A stretch of DNA of 64,000 nt from Anaeramoeba flamelloides (taxonomy: Eukaryota; Metamonada; Anaeramoebidae): positions 1,116,001-1,180,000 of the forward strand of contig JANTQA010000040.1 in the NCBI GenBank assembly GCA_027625915.1, written 5' to 3'. The notes beneath the pieces were generated by a model, which worked only from the letters and a program-made list of their open reading frames with translations, had not been told where the DNA came from and made no database searches. Each line of letters opens with the position of its first letter. Position 1 is the first letter of the stretch. Shown here piece after piece: positions 22,126 to 33,030 of this stretch. Made by a program: the position numbers and the translations under genes.

Positions 22126-24904
22126 ATCAGGTGATAGCTAAAAAAATCAATTTTTTGAAAAAATTAAATAATTAACTCTTATAAATTTATCTGACAAATT
22201 ATCCTAAAATATTAGAAATATATTGAAGTTGGAATTAATTTTATAAAAAGGGAAACTAGACTAAACAGTCTTGTTTTGGGGTTTTTATGTTGATGATTAT
22301 TGAGTTAATCTTTGAAATTAAAAAATTAAAACAATAATTCTTTTTGCAATGTTCTATAGATGAATTTTTAAATACGAGAATGCAATTATTTTGGGTTTCT
22401 ATTATTAGATTTGGAAGAGGAATTTAAAAAAAAATTTTTCAAAATGAAATTTTTTATAGTTATCATTAATAAAAAATCCAAGTAATTTATTGTGCAATAA
22501 ATTTTATTATAGATTTTTTAGAGTTATTTGGAATATGATGAACTAATACCATTTACATCCAATTCCAAAATATTTTGATTATAGAGAAATCTATTTCACC
22601 CAAATTTCTTAAGAGTTGTTAAATAGAAATTTTTTTTTTTATATAATTTCAAAAATATTTTTTGATGATCAAAAATTTCGAAAACTTTTTTACTAAGGAA
22701 CAAAATAACACTTTTTTTTTAGGATATAGAATTATATCCTAAATCAAGAATAATAAACTTTATGAAAATTCCTCTTCTTACAAAAATAAATTTTTGGATT
22801 TAACTATTCTTTATTTTGAAAAAAAATAATGAATTCTTAAGGACTACGTTTGGTCTTGAAATTTAAGGCCCTGTGTGATAAAAGATGATTCTGTGGGTTA
22901 GTAACTCTGACAATTATTTATTCAATGAGATGTCAGTAGAAAAAAAAGACATCTTTTAACTCGAGTTGTATCTCATCGTATCTCAAAATGACAAAGAAGC
23001 TTGCGAAAAAACAGCTTTTGGAGAAAATAACTTTTTAAGCTAAAGTGGCAAACCTGGAGACGATGATTAGGTGCTTCTTTGATTTATTTGTGATCTGTGA
23101 GAGAAGATGAGAAGGTTTTCCACTTAAACCAAAGAGTTCAAAATGGAGAAAATTGAAAAATTTTGATGAATTATTGCCGAAAGGTTCTTTTTTATTTCCA
23201 AATAAAGAACAAATTGGTTAATAGGTTCGAAAATTTGTTTGGTAGTGTATTAAATCCACTAAAATCCTCATTTCCAAAAATCAAAAAGATCATTTTATCT
23301 CAACTGATACACAATATTTTTTTTTAAAAATAAAAAAAACTGACTAATTTTTGCAAATTTAATTTTCAAAAAGATACTTGAATGCAAAGAAGCACCAAAT
23401 CTTTCCCACAACACACCAAACCAATTTTCCTCGATACACCAATTGTGTTTTGAGAGAAACAATCGAAACATAGAAAACTTTGACAAAGAAATATAAAAAA
23501 AACAATATTTTTTGTGTTTAACAATGGATCATGTTGTTCCAAAAACAATTCGAGGAGAAAATCTCCTCTTATTCATGGTGGGGAGATTTATTCAAGGAAA
23601 AACAACAAGAATCAAACAAAAAACAAGAGAAACACTAAATCCCTTTTTTATGTATTAATCTGGTTTACGAATTACTAGAACAAAACAAGGAACCCAACAT
23701 TCAAAAATTTTCGAGAATTGTGATCTTCGTAAGTTAGAGTTGTTTTTTTGAATGTTTGGACTGATCTTCGTTTTTTATAATGTTAAAAAATCGTGCTTAA
23801 ATTTCAATTTCAATTTCATTTTCACCATCCTTAACAAGGTGTTCGAGTTCACATATCTCAAAATTTCAATTTCATTTTTCATTCAATTTATGAAATAAAA
23901 TGATTTTGTGATCCAAATAGGAAAATATTTCCAAGATCCTAACTTTCACTTTTTAAATGAGATTGGGACAAAAGGTATTGAGATAAATTATTGAATTGAC
24001 AACATAGTCCTTAAAAAAAACAATATTTTGTCGTAATGGACATAATTACAACTAACAAGTTGTTTGAAGTTCGTTGGATTTGAAACAAGATTTAGTTAGT
24101 ATTACTGGGAAGTCTATCTTCTTTTTTCATGGTTATTGATTGAAATATATTTTTTGTACTTTTTTTAAAGACTATAATTTTCCAATTAAAAAATGGAAAT
24201 TTTGAGTTCAAATTTCAAAATATTTTTCTGAAGTGAATAATTAGTTGAAAACCCTAAGATCTTTACAGAATCGTTTAGAGATGATATTTTCAGACAATTA
24301 ATTAAACTACCTTAGTGAACCCTAAAATATAATTTTTACTCAAGTAATTTTGATTGTAACAATAATAATTAAATAACATTTTGGAACTTGAAATAAAAAT
24401 TTTCATTTATTATTTGGAAAATAACAGTATGTAAAAAAAATCTGGAGAAGAATCAACTCAATCACTTAACAAGCGTTAACATAGCTGTTTTTTGTATTTT
24501 TTGAATACTTTTCTGCAATTGGTATTAAAGATTAACTAAAAATATTTCAGCAAGGTTGGGTAAATTATATAGATCATCAATTCAGTATAACTTTGAAAGA
24601 TCTAGACAAAATATTTTTTTATTTTTTTAATGGGTTTTTACAAATCAACAAAAAAAAACAAAATAAAAAATTGTATTTTTAAAGTTCATCAGACCTAAAA
24701 TGACAAACAATTTGTTAATTCAAAAATAAAACACAATTTTTAATTGAAATTCTCTTTTCCTTATTGTTCAAAAATAATACAATAAATCAAAACAAAACAT
24801 TTTAATGAATTGTTTTAATTATAAAAAAGTCATGTTATTCGTTCTTAAAATTAAAATTCAAACACAAACCCAAACAATTTAAAGAAAATAATTAGTCAAA
24901 TTTT

Positions 24905-25050
24905 TATTTGTGAATAACTCTGAACTATTGTTAATTGCAAAATAAAAAGATCAAATTTTGCATGTGGTTTTTATTAAAAATCACCTTTCAAGAACTGTAG
25001 TAAATCAACAAAGTCCCCAATTCAAAAAGGAGGAAATTAATAAATCAAAC
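24905..25050 (+). repeat. dispersed repeat, third copy, upstream of the BTB gene
   Basis: It shares the order ATTGTTAATTxCAAAATAAA, AAGATCAAA, ATCAACAAAGTCC and AAAGGAGGAAATTAA with 39240-39375 and 39515-39655. It lies about 200 bp before the BTB start codon and may contribute to that gene's promoter region. Confidence 0.5.
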
Positions 25051-25232
25051 TTTAACATAAGAAAAATTTGAAAGGTTATTTGTGTTATAAATAATCATTT
25101 TTTGGAAAAATAAAAGAAAATTTTGTACAATTTGTTTGGGAACAAAGAGTAAATAAAATTCTGTAAGAACAATATTTTAATTTGAGTTAAATTCAGAAAA
25201 CATTTTTTTTTTCTTTTTTTTTGCTTGTTTTG

Positions 25233-28200
25233 ATGTTAGGACAAGTAGATACCGTTTCACAAAAAATCCGTAATTTAGAGAACAACCAATTTATTTCTGA
25301 TGTACAATTTAAAATAGGAACCCCTGCAACAATCTTTTATTCTCACCGTTTCATTCTCTCATTAACATCACGATTTTTTGCAAACCTTTTTTATTCCAAT
25401 GAAGAATCAGCAACTGTTCCTCGGACAATTGAAATTACAATAAAAAATTTCTCAACAAAAATCTTTGAGATCTTTTTACATTATATTTATACAAATAAAC
25501 TACCTGATCTTTCGTTAATAGTTAAGACATACAAAAGCAATAATAAGGGTAAAGATGAAAAAAAAGAAAAAGAAAAAGAAAACGAAAAAGAAAAAGAAAA
25601 GGAACAAGAAAAGGAAAAGGAAAAAGAACAAGAAACAGATAAAAAGAAAAATAACATTGGTGTGAATGATTCAGAGAATGAGAAAAAAATGGAAATCTTG
25701 AAACAACTCTTTCTTATATCCAATGAGTTTAGGGTAAGCGAAATTTTTGATTTTTATCACAAAGAAGATCCCAAAATTTGTTTTCTTGCTCTTCAATTAT
25801 TACACCCAGAAAAAATAAAAAAAAAAGAACAATTAATAATTGAGATTTCACCAACAAACAGATCCACTAATGAAGAGAATTTCCAAAAGAGCAATTTAAT
25901 AGCCCAAAAATATTATGAAAATTTGTCACTGCACTCAAAACAGTTCATTTACCAAAAAGGGTTTTTTAACGATCTTCCAGCCACAATCATCAAAACCATT
26001 TTAAAAGACAAAAAGTTTAAAGTGAAAGAAATAATTCTTTTTAGAAGATTGTATGAAAGGGCCATATACCAATGTCAACTTGAGAAGATTGAAACAAATG
26101 TTGAAAATATTAAAAAGAATATTAAAGACGTAATAGAGCTTATTAATTTAAACACATTTAATTTAAATGAATTAAAAGAAATCTCAAAAACTAATATTTT
26201 TAATGATAAAGTGATTTTAGATTTAGTTTTTAAAAAAATGAACACAATATCTTCTTCACAAATTGTGATGAATATTGAAGAAGACACAAACGAAGATGGT
26301 ATCCAAGCGAATTTTATTCAATTCAATAAACCTAAAAAAAATATAAAAGGAAATAATACCGAGGAGAAGAAAAACAAAAATAATAAGGGCTATGATCAAA
26401 ATCAAAACCAAAGCCAAAAGCAAAATAATACTAATTTTCAATTAGCAACAACAAGAATCGAAAAACAACGACATATAATATCTCTTGGTCATAATCAAAA
26501 TTTTAATCACGCAAATTTAAAGAATTTAAATCATCGTCTGAAAAAGAAAATAGATACAAGTGCTGATATGGAAATGGAAATTGAAAAAGAAATAGAGAAG
26601 GAACTGAATAATAATAATAATCAAAAGGACGATCTAGAAAAAAACAAGAAAAAAAACAAAGAAAAATCAAAACAAAAAAAGCATTATCATAAATCTCACC
26701 ACCGTTCCGATAAAAAAAAACATTCCAAAAAAAAAAAAAAGAAAAGAAAAAAAAGGAAAAAAAAGAAAAAAAAGAAGAAGAAAACGGAAAAAGAAAAGGA
26801 AAAACGACAAAAGAAAAAAAAAGAAACACAAAATCGAAAAAAAAAAATTATTTTAAAGATCAACACAAACAGATCAACAACTAACAATTTAAAAGTTAAC
26901 GATAATAAGAAAATTTTAAGTATCGTCAAAGATAACCAAAACGAAAAAAAAGAAAAAGAAGAGGAAAAAGAAGAAAAAGAGAAGCACAAGCAAACAGCTA
27001 TCAACAACAATGAAGATCACATCGAAAATGAAAAAATTGATAAAACTGGGGACAATAATAAAAAAGACAATAAAAATCAAAGTGAAGAATATGGAAAACA
27101 AGAAAGTATTAAAAAAGAAAAAGAAAAAGAAAAAGAAAAAGAAAAAGAAAAGGAAAAGAAAAAGGAAAAGGAAAAAGAAATTAGGATTGAAAAGGAAAAA
27201 GAAAATGAAAAAGATATAGATCCAATTGTAATTAATCCTAAAAATCAGCCTGAAAATGAACTTATTCTTAATAAAAAAGAAAAAGAAAAAGAAAATACAA
27301 AAGGGGGGGGTAAAACAGAAATCAAAAATAATAATGAAGAAACAAAAGAAGACGACTTTCCAAAAGGAGATAATCATAAAGAAAATTTAAATATTGATGA
27401 TGATTTTTATTTTTCAGAAATTGATAGTATTGATAAAATGGAAAATAATACTATTAATTATAACAACAAAACTCTTGAAAAAGAGAGCAATCCAAAAGAA
27501 ATGGAAAAAAATATTGAGATTGAAAAGGAAATTGAAAATGAAAAAGAAAAAGAAAAAGAAAAAGAAAAAGAAAAAGAAAAAGAAAAAGAAAAAGAAAAAG
27601 AAAAAGAAAAGGAAAAGGAAAAGGAAAAGGAAAAAGAAATTGAAATTAGTATCGAAAAGGAAAAAGAAAATGAAAAAGATATAGATCCAATTGTAATTAA
27701 TCCTAAAAATCAGCCTGAAAATGAGCACACCTTTAATAAAAAAGAAAAAGAAAAAGAAAAAACAAAATTGAGTGGGAAGGAAAAAGGAAAAGGAAATAAT
27801 AAAAACCTTTCACCCCAAAAAAGAAATAAACAGAATTTAAAAAAAGCTCAAATTCCATCAAAATTATTATTTTTATACGCTGATCAAAAACCACAACGAA
27901 TTAAAACATTAGTAGAAAACATGCAATACCAAAATGAAAGTATAAAAATTGTGAAATATCCTATAAATGAGCATACGCCCACTTTAAAATACATGAAAAA
28001 ATTTGATGGTATCTTTTTATATTCCTATGATAATATCATAAAACCAAAAATTGTAGGTGATCGATTAGCACAATTTGTACAGGATGGTGGAGGTGTCATA
28101 ATATGTTCTTGTTTTCTACTCGTTGAAGACTTTGAATATGAATACGAAGGCAAATTACAAGGCAAAATAATAACTGGCAATTTTCTACCAATAAAGCCCG

Positions 28201-28532
28201 GCAGAAGAATTTGCTATAAGCGGGGATTTCTTGGAAAGGTATTCAAAAAAAAGCACCCGATCATGAAAAATGTTAAGCACTTTGATGGGGGCAAATATTC
28301 TTTAAGAATAGAAGCAAATCAAGTTACACCCGAGTCGGAATTAATCGCGAAATGGTCTGACAATAATATATTAATAGCTATAAAGGAATTTGAACAATCT
28401 TATGGAAAAGTCGCTGTGCTTAATTTTTTTCCCATTTCAGATCAAGTCGATAAGGACAAATATTGGTTAACTTCAACAGACGGGAAGATTTTAATTTCAA
28501 ATTCTATAAAATATATTTGTAATGTTGACTGA
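25233..28532 (+). CDS. BTB-BACK-like protein with KEKE tract and amidotransferase-like C-terminus
   Basis: A single-exon frame of 1,099 residues from ATG 25233. The open frame runs four codons upstream, but without an ATG. Residues about 20-95 are a BTB/POZ domain ('FISDVQFKIG', 'FYSHRFILSLTSRFF', 'FEIFLHYIYTNKLPD'). It is interrupted before its last helices by a K/E insert, residues about 106-145. Residues about 235-280 resemble a BACK helix pair ('FFNDLPATIIKTILKDKKFKV'). Residues about 385-865 are low-complexity Lys/Glu/Asn, written as GAAAAA-type DNA repeats. Residues about 874-1099 form an alpha/beta domain resembling class I glutamine amidotransferase/ThuA-like folds ('DGIFLYSYDN', 'FVQDGGGVIICSCF', 'LIAKWSDNNILIAIKEF', 'GKVAVLNFFP'). 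BTB domains dimerise and recruit cullin-3; the C-terminal role is unknown. Confidence 0.85.
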   Translation: MLGQVDTVSQKIRNLENNQFISDVQFKIGTPATIFYSHRFILSLTSRFFANLFYSNEESATVPRTIEITIKNFSTKIFEIFLHYIYTNKLPDLSLIVKTYKSNNKGKDEKKEKEKENEKEKEKEQEKEKEKEQETDKKKNNIGVNDSENEKKMEILKQLFLISNEFRVSEIFDFYHKEDPKICFLALQLLHPEKIKKKEQLIIEISPTNRSTNEENFQKSNLIAQKYYENLSLHSKQFIYQKGFFNDLPATIIKTILKDKKFKVKEIILFRRLYERAIYQCQLEKIETNVENIKKNIKDVIELINLNTFNLNELKEISKTNIFNDKVILDLVFKKMNTISSSQIVMNIEEDTNEDGIQANFIQFNKPKKNIKGNNTEEKKNKNNKGYDQNQNQSQKQNNTNFQLATTRIEKQRHIISLGHNQNFNHANLKNLNHRLKKKIDTSADMEMEIEKEIEKELNNNNNQKDDLEKNKKKNKEKSKQKKHYHKSHHRSDKKKHSKKKKKKRKKRKKKKKKKKKTEKEKEKRQKKKKETQNRKKKIILKINTNRSTTNNLKVNDNKKILSIVKDNQNEKKEKEEEKEEKEKHKQTAINNNEDHIENEKIDKTGDNNKKDNKNQSEEYGKQESIKKEKEKEKEKEKEKEKKKEKEKEIRIEKEKENEKDIDPIVINPKNQPENELILNKKEKEKENTKGGGKTEIKNNNEETKEDDFPKGDNHKENLNIDDDFYFSEIDSIDKMENNTINYNNKTLEKESNPKEMEKNIEIEKEIENEKEKEKEKEKEKEKEKEKEKEKEKEKEKEKEKEIEISIEKEKENEKDIDPIVINPKNQPENEHTFNKKEKEKEKTKLSGKEKGKGNNKNLSPQKRNKQNLKKAQIPSKLLFLYADQKPQRIKTLVENMQYQNESIKIVKYPINEHTPTLKYMKKFDGIFLYSYDNIIKPKIVGDRLAQFVQDGGGVIICSCFLLVEDFEYEYEGKLQGKIITGNFLPIKPGRRICYKRGFLGKVFKKKHPIMKNVKHFDGGKYSLRIEANQVTPESELIAKWSDNNILIAIKEFEQSYGKVAVLNFFPISDQVDKDKYWLTSTDGKILISNSIKYICNVD
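27115..27765 (+). repeat. GAAAAA microsatellite with an internal coding duplication
   Basis: Two tracts (27115-27180 and 27538-27640) are hexamer-like GAAAAA/GAAAAG repeats encoding Lys-Glu. Each is followed by a nearly identical segment encoding DIDPIVINPKNQPENE (27212-27260 and 27677-27726). The unit of about 465 bp has therefore been duplicated in frame. Replication slippage or unequal exchange over the microsatellite is the likely cause. Confidence 0.85.
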
Positions 28533-28812
28533 TTTTGTAATTATTATTATGATAATTATTATTTAACATTTGATGAATAATTAATATTTTATTTTTAATT
28601 TTTAATAATGAAGAATAATTACCTTTTTTGCATTAAATTATCTTTATTTTTATACCATCATTATTCATATAAAATTTGATTATAATTTTTTTTAATATAA
28701 TGCTTTTTATTTTTATATTAGTAGTATGATATCAAACAAAAAACAAATATTTTTTTTTTTTCCGAATTTTTGGTACAATTATAAAAAAAAATATGTACAA
28801 GTTATTAGTGGT

Positions 28813-30759
28813 ACCATAGATGTGGCTATAATTAAAGTTTGTTATAATTGAGCGTCAATGATATTCATGCCTCAAATAGCTCTAAAAAATCTTTTATAAA
28901 TATTATTGCTAAAAAATATTTACATTTTTTGCAAAGGATCAATATTAAAAATTTTTCATTTTCGAAATTTTTTTTTTATTCCTTTTCCAAATCAAAAAAA
29001 AAACCCAAAACACAGTATTTCTGGTATTTAATAATTAATCATTAGAACTGTGAAAGTAACTATTTTTTCAATATTGTTTTTTTCAAGAATAATTCAACAA
29101 ATGTCAATAAAAAGCCAAAAAATTATTAGTTTTGTTTCCTTTTGGAAAAAAGTTGTAACATCAATATATTTCCAATATTTATGACAATAATTTATAAAAA
29201 TAATCTTTGAGTTAATTATTTAATTTTTTTTTTTTAATAATTGAAAAAAAAATTAGCTTTTTTTATCAACTAAAATACATTTCAAGACAAATTTAAGAAA
29301 GTTATCATTTTTTTCTGGTGTGGGCTAAAAAAATAAAAATAAATAATATGTTTGCAAAGATGATTTAATTAGTTTATACTTGAGGTTAACTTCTTGGCGC
29401 TTTTTTACTCTTTCAATTTTGGCTATTTTCAAGTTATGAAATGTTATTTTTTGATATTTAAAATAACTTTTTAGGATTCTTGTGAGAGTTTCTAATTATT
29501 GAAAAATATATGAGTTGGTGGATAAATCAAATTAGTAAATTGTAAGTAGATCAATTATAACAGCTTATACTAATAATTAAAAAAAAAAAAGGAAAATTAA
29601 AAGAATCTTTTGATCATCTGAGTAATTCAAATTAAATGTTTTTAACAAAAAATAATAATAAACAAATGTAAGTTGAAAATTTCGAGATTAAATTAATTAT
29701 CTTTTTTGAGTTTGGCTCTTTAAAGTTGATTTTTGGAAATTATGTGGTAGTTAAAAATTTTCAAAATTATTAAAAAAATTATTAGAATATATCACATTTT
29801 TTTTATTTAATTTATAAAAGAAAAATTGTACCTATATTTGTTTTTTTTTTTTTTTATGTTTGTTTTAATTTTAATAATTGGTATTAACTAACCGGTTTGA
29901 AATAATAACTCTAGTAATTTTACACATTTCTCCAAAATAAACAAGATACTATAATTCTCTCTAGGCAATATTAAAAATATTACCTAAAGAGCACTATAAT
30001 CAAAATTTTTTTTTCAAATTCACTAAAATAACGCCATTTATTTGTTTTTTTAAAATCGTGGCAAAAAAAAATGATAAAAAATGAACTTTTTTCCTGGAAT
30101 ATTTATACTGTTTAATTCCAGAAAAAAAATATTTGTTAGATAATACTAAACTGATTATGAGTATATTGGTTTTTTCTCGTTTTTTTTTTTATTTTTTTTT
30201 TTTTAGAAAAAAATGGTTGGGTTTTTTGTTAAAGTCTCTAAAAGTTAAAAAAAAATGTGTAGTGACAGATGGATAGAAGAAATGTGAATATTCTCGAGAT
30301 TTTAATTAACTAGTTATTTCTTTATTCAAAAAACATAGAATTCAAGAGTTGTTATTATTGGCTAAGGTCATATGATTGAGATTTTATAGAGAGGTGAGAA
30401 AATAACTTTTTAAAAATATTGTAATTTAGAAAAAGTATTATTTTAAGTTAAGAGTAATTACTTTTAATATTTTTATTAGAATTCTTTAATTGGTATTTAA
30501 ATTATATTTCTTCTTCTCTTTTTTTTTATTTGATAAAATTTTCTTTTATTACTTCTTTCTTCAATTGAGTATATAATAAACTTATATCAGATTTTAGAAA
30601 TTGGTTTTTATTAATTATCTAAAGAAAATAACTCAAAAAACTAATTTGAAATATTTTTTTTTTTTTTTTTTTTTTTTTTAATTAATTTTTACTTCATTAA
30701 AGAACCTCACATTTCAACCAACAATAATTCACACAATTTGGCTCATTATTTCAACAATA

Positions 30760-30795
<36 letters not shown>

Positions 30796-31108
30796 CTGGG
30801 TGCTATAAATATCACCCAATCAGGAAAAATATATTAATGATTTTCTCAACTTTGCATAAATAAAAACAGATATTTTGCAACTTTGGAGTCTTAATATTGA
30901 TAATTAAATCATTAAAAGTGTAGATAAAAAGATAATTTCTCCAAAATTTTTGGTATTTTTTACTAATAGAAAAGGAGCTTTTTTCATTTATGAAAAAAAA
31001 AAGGTACAAATTTGAAATTCGAGTTTTTAGAGTGATTTTAAATATAGAAAACTAATGTGATTTACATTCAAAAACAACATACTTTAATTATAGTTACATC
31101 TATAGTGT
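28813..31108. mobile_element. possible 2.3 kb TIR element
   Basis: ACCATAGATGTGGCTATAAT at the left faces ACACTATAGATGTAACTATA (reverse complement of the right), both continuing TTAAAGT. The arms are about 27 bp with a few mismatches. No transposase is readable inside. A duplicated repeat (29260-29770) lies within it. Boundaries and class are uncertain. Confidence 0.4.
29260..29770 (+). repeat. dispersed repeat, copy 1 (inverted copy at 41225-41715)
   Basis: About 500 bp. Conserved words are TATCATTTTTTTCTGG, TTGGCTATTTTCAA, AGTTTCTAATTATTGAA and TTGATTTTTGGAAATT. The reverse complement of 41225-41715 gives the same words in the same order. No frame and no recognised class. Confidence 0.65.
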
Positions 31109-33030
31109 CGTTAAATCCTTAAATCACTAAATTACAAATTTGATCCCTAATATATTTTATTGGAATGTAACTTGAAAACAATTTCAATTAATCAAATCCT
31201 TTCCTTAAAAGATTTTTTTATTCTTTCTTTTTGGAATTTGAATGAGGTAAACATGAAATTGTTGTGAATTCATCATCACCATTTCTATTTATTATTATTT
31301 AACCGATTTTTTTTGTAATAAATTGTTCTTTAAAATTCTTTTTTCAAATATTCTTATCAAACTAAACTAAAATAAAGAATAGCCTTTTAAAAGATTATTA
31401 TAAAATTGAATTGTCAAAAAAAAAAACTTCAAAATTTTTAACTCAAATGGGAAAGAAATACTTTTGGAAAAACCTGAAATCAAAATTCTAAAGTATTTTG
31501 GATTTTTAAAATTAAATTGAAAACAAATAATTAGTAAATCAAAGACATAAATCCAATAAATCGATCTTTATCTAGAAAATTCAATAAAATATCCTTTTTT
31601 CATTGCGAAAAAATCAAGAATTAAAAGAAATTAAATGAATATAGGAAATTTGAATACAATTTATTTTAGTAAATCTTTAGAAATAAAAAATAATTTTTCA
31701 CTAAAAAATTTTTCAAAAATTTTTCCGTTAAGAATTAAAAATAAAACTTAGGAAATAAGAAGTAATTATATCAAATATTAAATTAAAGATCAAGAAATAA
31801 ATGATTTTTATCTATTTTTTCTTGATCAATTTTTATATTTCTTTTTGATTTACCTTTTTTTAATTGCTAGGTAAATATATTCCACTGATGATATTTTCTG
31901 TTGCCATGCTATTCATTTAAATATTCATTTATTATCATGTTCCCAAAATGATTCCATTTTTCGAATTTTTAGAATCTCAAAAATTAAAATTTGGAATCAC
32001 AATATTAAAAATATTACAATGTAATCAATTTTTAACAAATATTTTTGACTTGTTACAGAACATTTGAACTATAATTTTTCAAAAACATGAAAAATTATTT
32101 TATTTTGATTCCATGAAATCAAAAAAAGAAATTTTATTTGGTACAAAAACTCAATGAAATAAAAAGATTCTTTTGGTTCCATTTCAACATCAAATAATTT
32201 TCTTCTCAGGAATAAACTTAAAAACATCAGGATTGATGAAAAGATGATGAAAATTAAAATCACAAGAAGAAGAACCTCAAATGTTTAGTTTTATTGAGAA
32301 ATATTAAATTCTTTTTGTAAATAAAAAAAAAAATATTAATTATTAAATTTTGAGAATGATGTAATTCCATGAAAAATGGAATGTAAATATGAAATGAATT
32401 GTGACTTATCATTGGAAGAAAAAAGAATCATTTGATTCCATGGAATCAAATAAAGAATTATTTGAGTTTATTTTCAAAAAAGAATCAAAATGTGAACTCT
32501 GTTTATTATGTTAACGAAATAATTTTAATGAATCATTTTCTCAGGAACTTTGGCACTCAAAATTGGTAAAATTTACTTACCACCTTAATATTAATAAACT
32601 TCCTTGAATTAATAATAAGAATCAATAAAAAATGAATAATAATTATGGATATTTAAATAGTTTAATAGGAACGGATTTAATCAAGACGTTTTAATATAAA
32701 TTGCCCAACTTTTTGGAAATAACTTGGTTAAAACCAAATTAAAACTTTTTTCAAAATGGCTTATATTGATTAAGTGATTAAAATAAATAAATTTGTTAAC
32801 ATCAAAACATTATTGGGGGAAAATATTCAATAGTAAAAAGTAAAAAAAAAAATAAAAAAAATCTGGAAAAAATAAAATATTTTTAAAATTTATATTTGTT
32901 TTTGGATTTGAAAAATAAGAAAAAGAAAAGAACAAAAAACAATTATTTTTGAATTTTAAAAAATTTGTTGGGTATTAAAAAATGTAAGAATAGAAAAAAA
33001 TAAAAATAAAAATAAATTTTTAATTGTTCT

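Larger units (their letters stand above)
20347..25232. other. 4.9 kb intergenic region, repeats only
   Basis: No gene is supported. It contains pieces of a dispersed repeat (20690-20780 and 21470-21560, with relatives at 50930-51020 and 51170-51250), an inverted repeat at 22035-22125 and a repeat copy at 24905-25050. A less AT-rich stretch at 22855-23640 has one broken frame (from 22988, lysine-rich 'MTKKLAKKQLLEKITF' then stop) that might be a gene relic. Confidence 0.5.
28533..33030. other. 4.5 kb intergenic region between BTB and G-alpha genes
   Basis: The two genes converge on this region. It contains a possible 2.3 kb TIR element (28813-31108), a repeat with an inverted copy at 41 kb, a T run of about 23 at 30657-30679 and a (TA)n tract at about 30763-30792. 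Words such as ATTCCATGGAATCAAA recur at 32120-32460. No coding frame is supported. Confidence 0.5.

Noticed and set aside
23295-23548. Two overlapping minus-strand frames of about 60 codons
   Set aside because: They are out of frame with each other, Phe/Leu/Cys-rich, without domain or splice context.
25487-27728. Several minus-strand frames opposite the BTB gene (poly-Phe/Ser) and plus-strand frames of poly-Lys
   Set aside because: They are shadows of the GAAAAA repeats that encode the Lys/Glu tract in the real frame.
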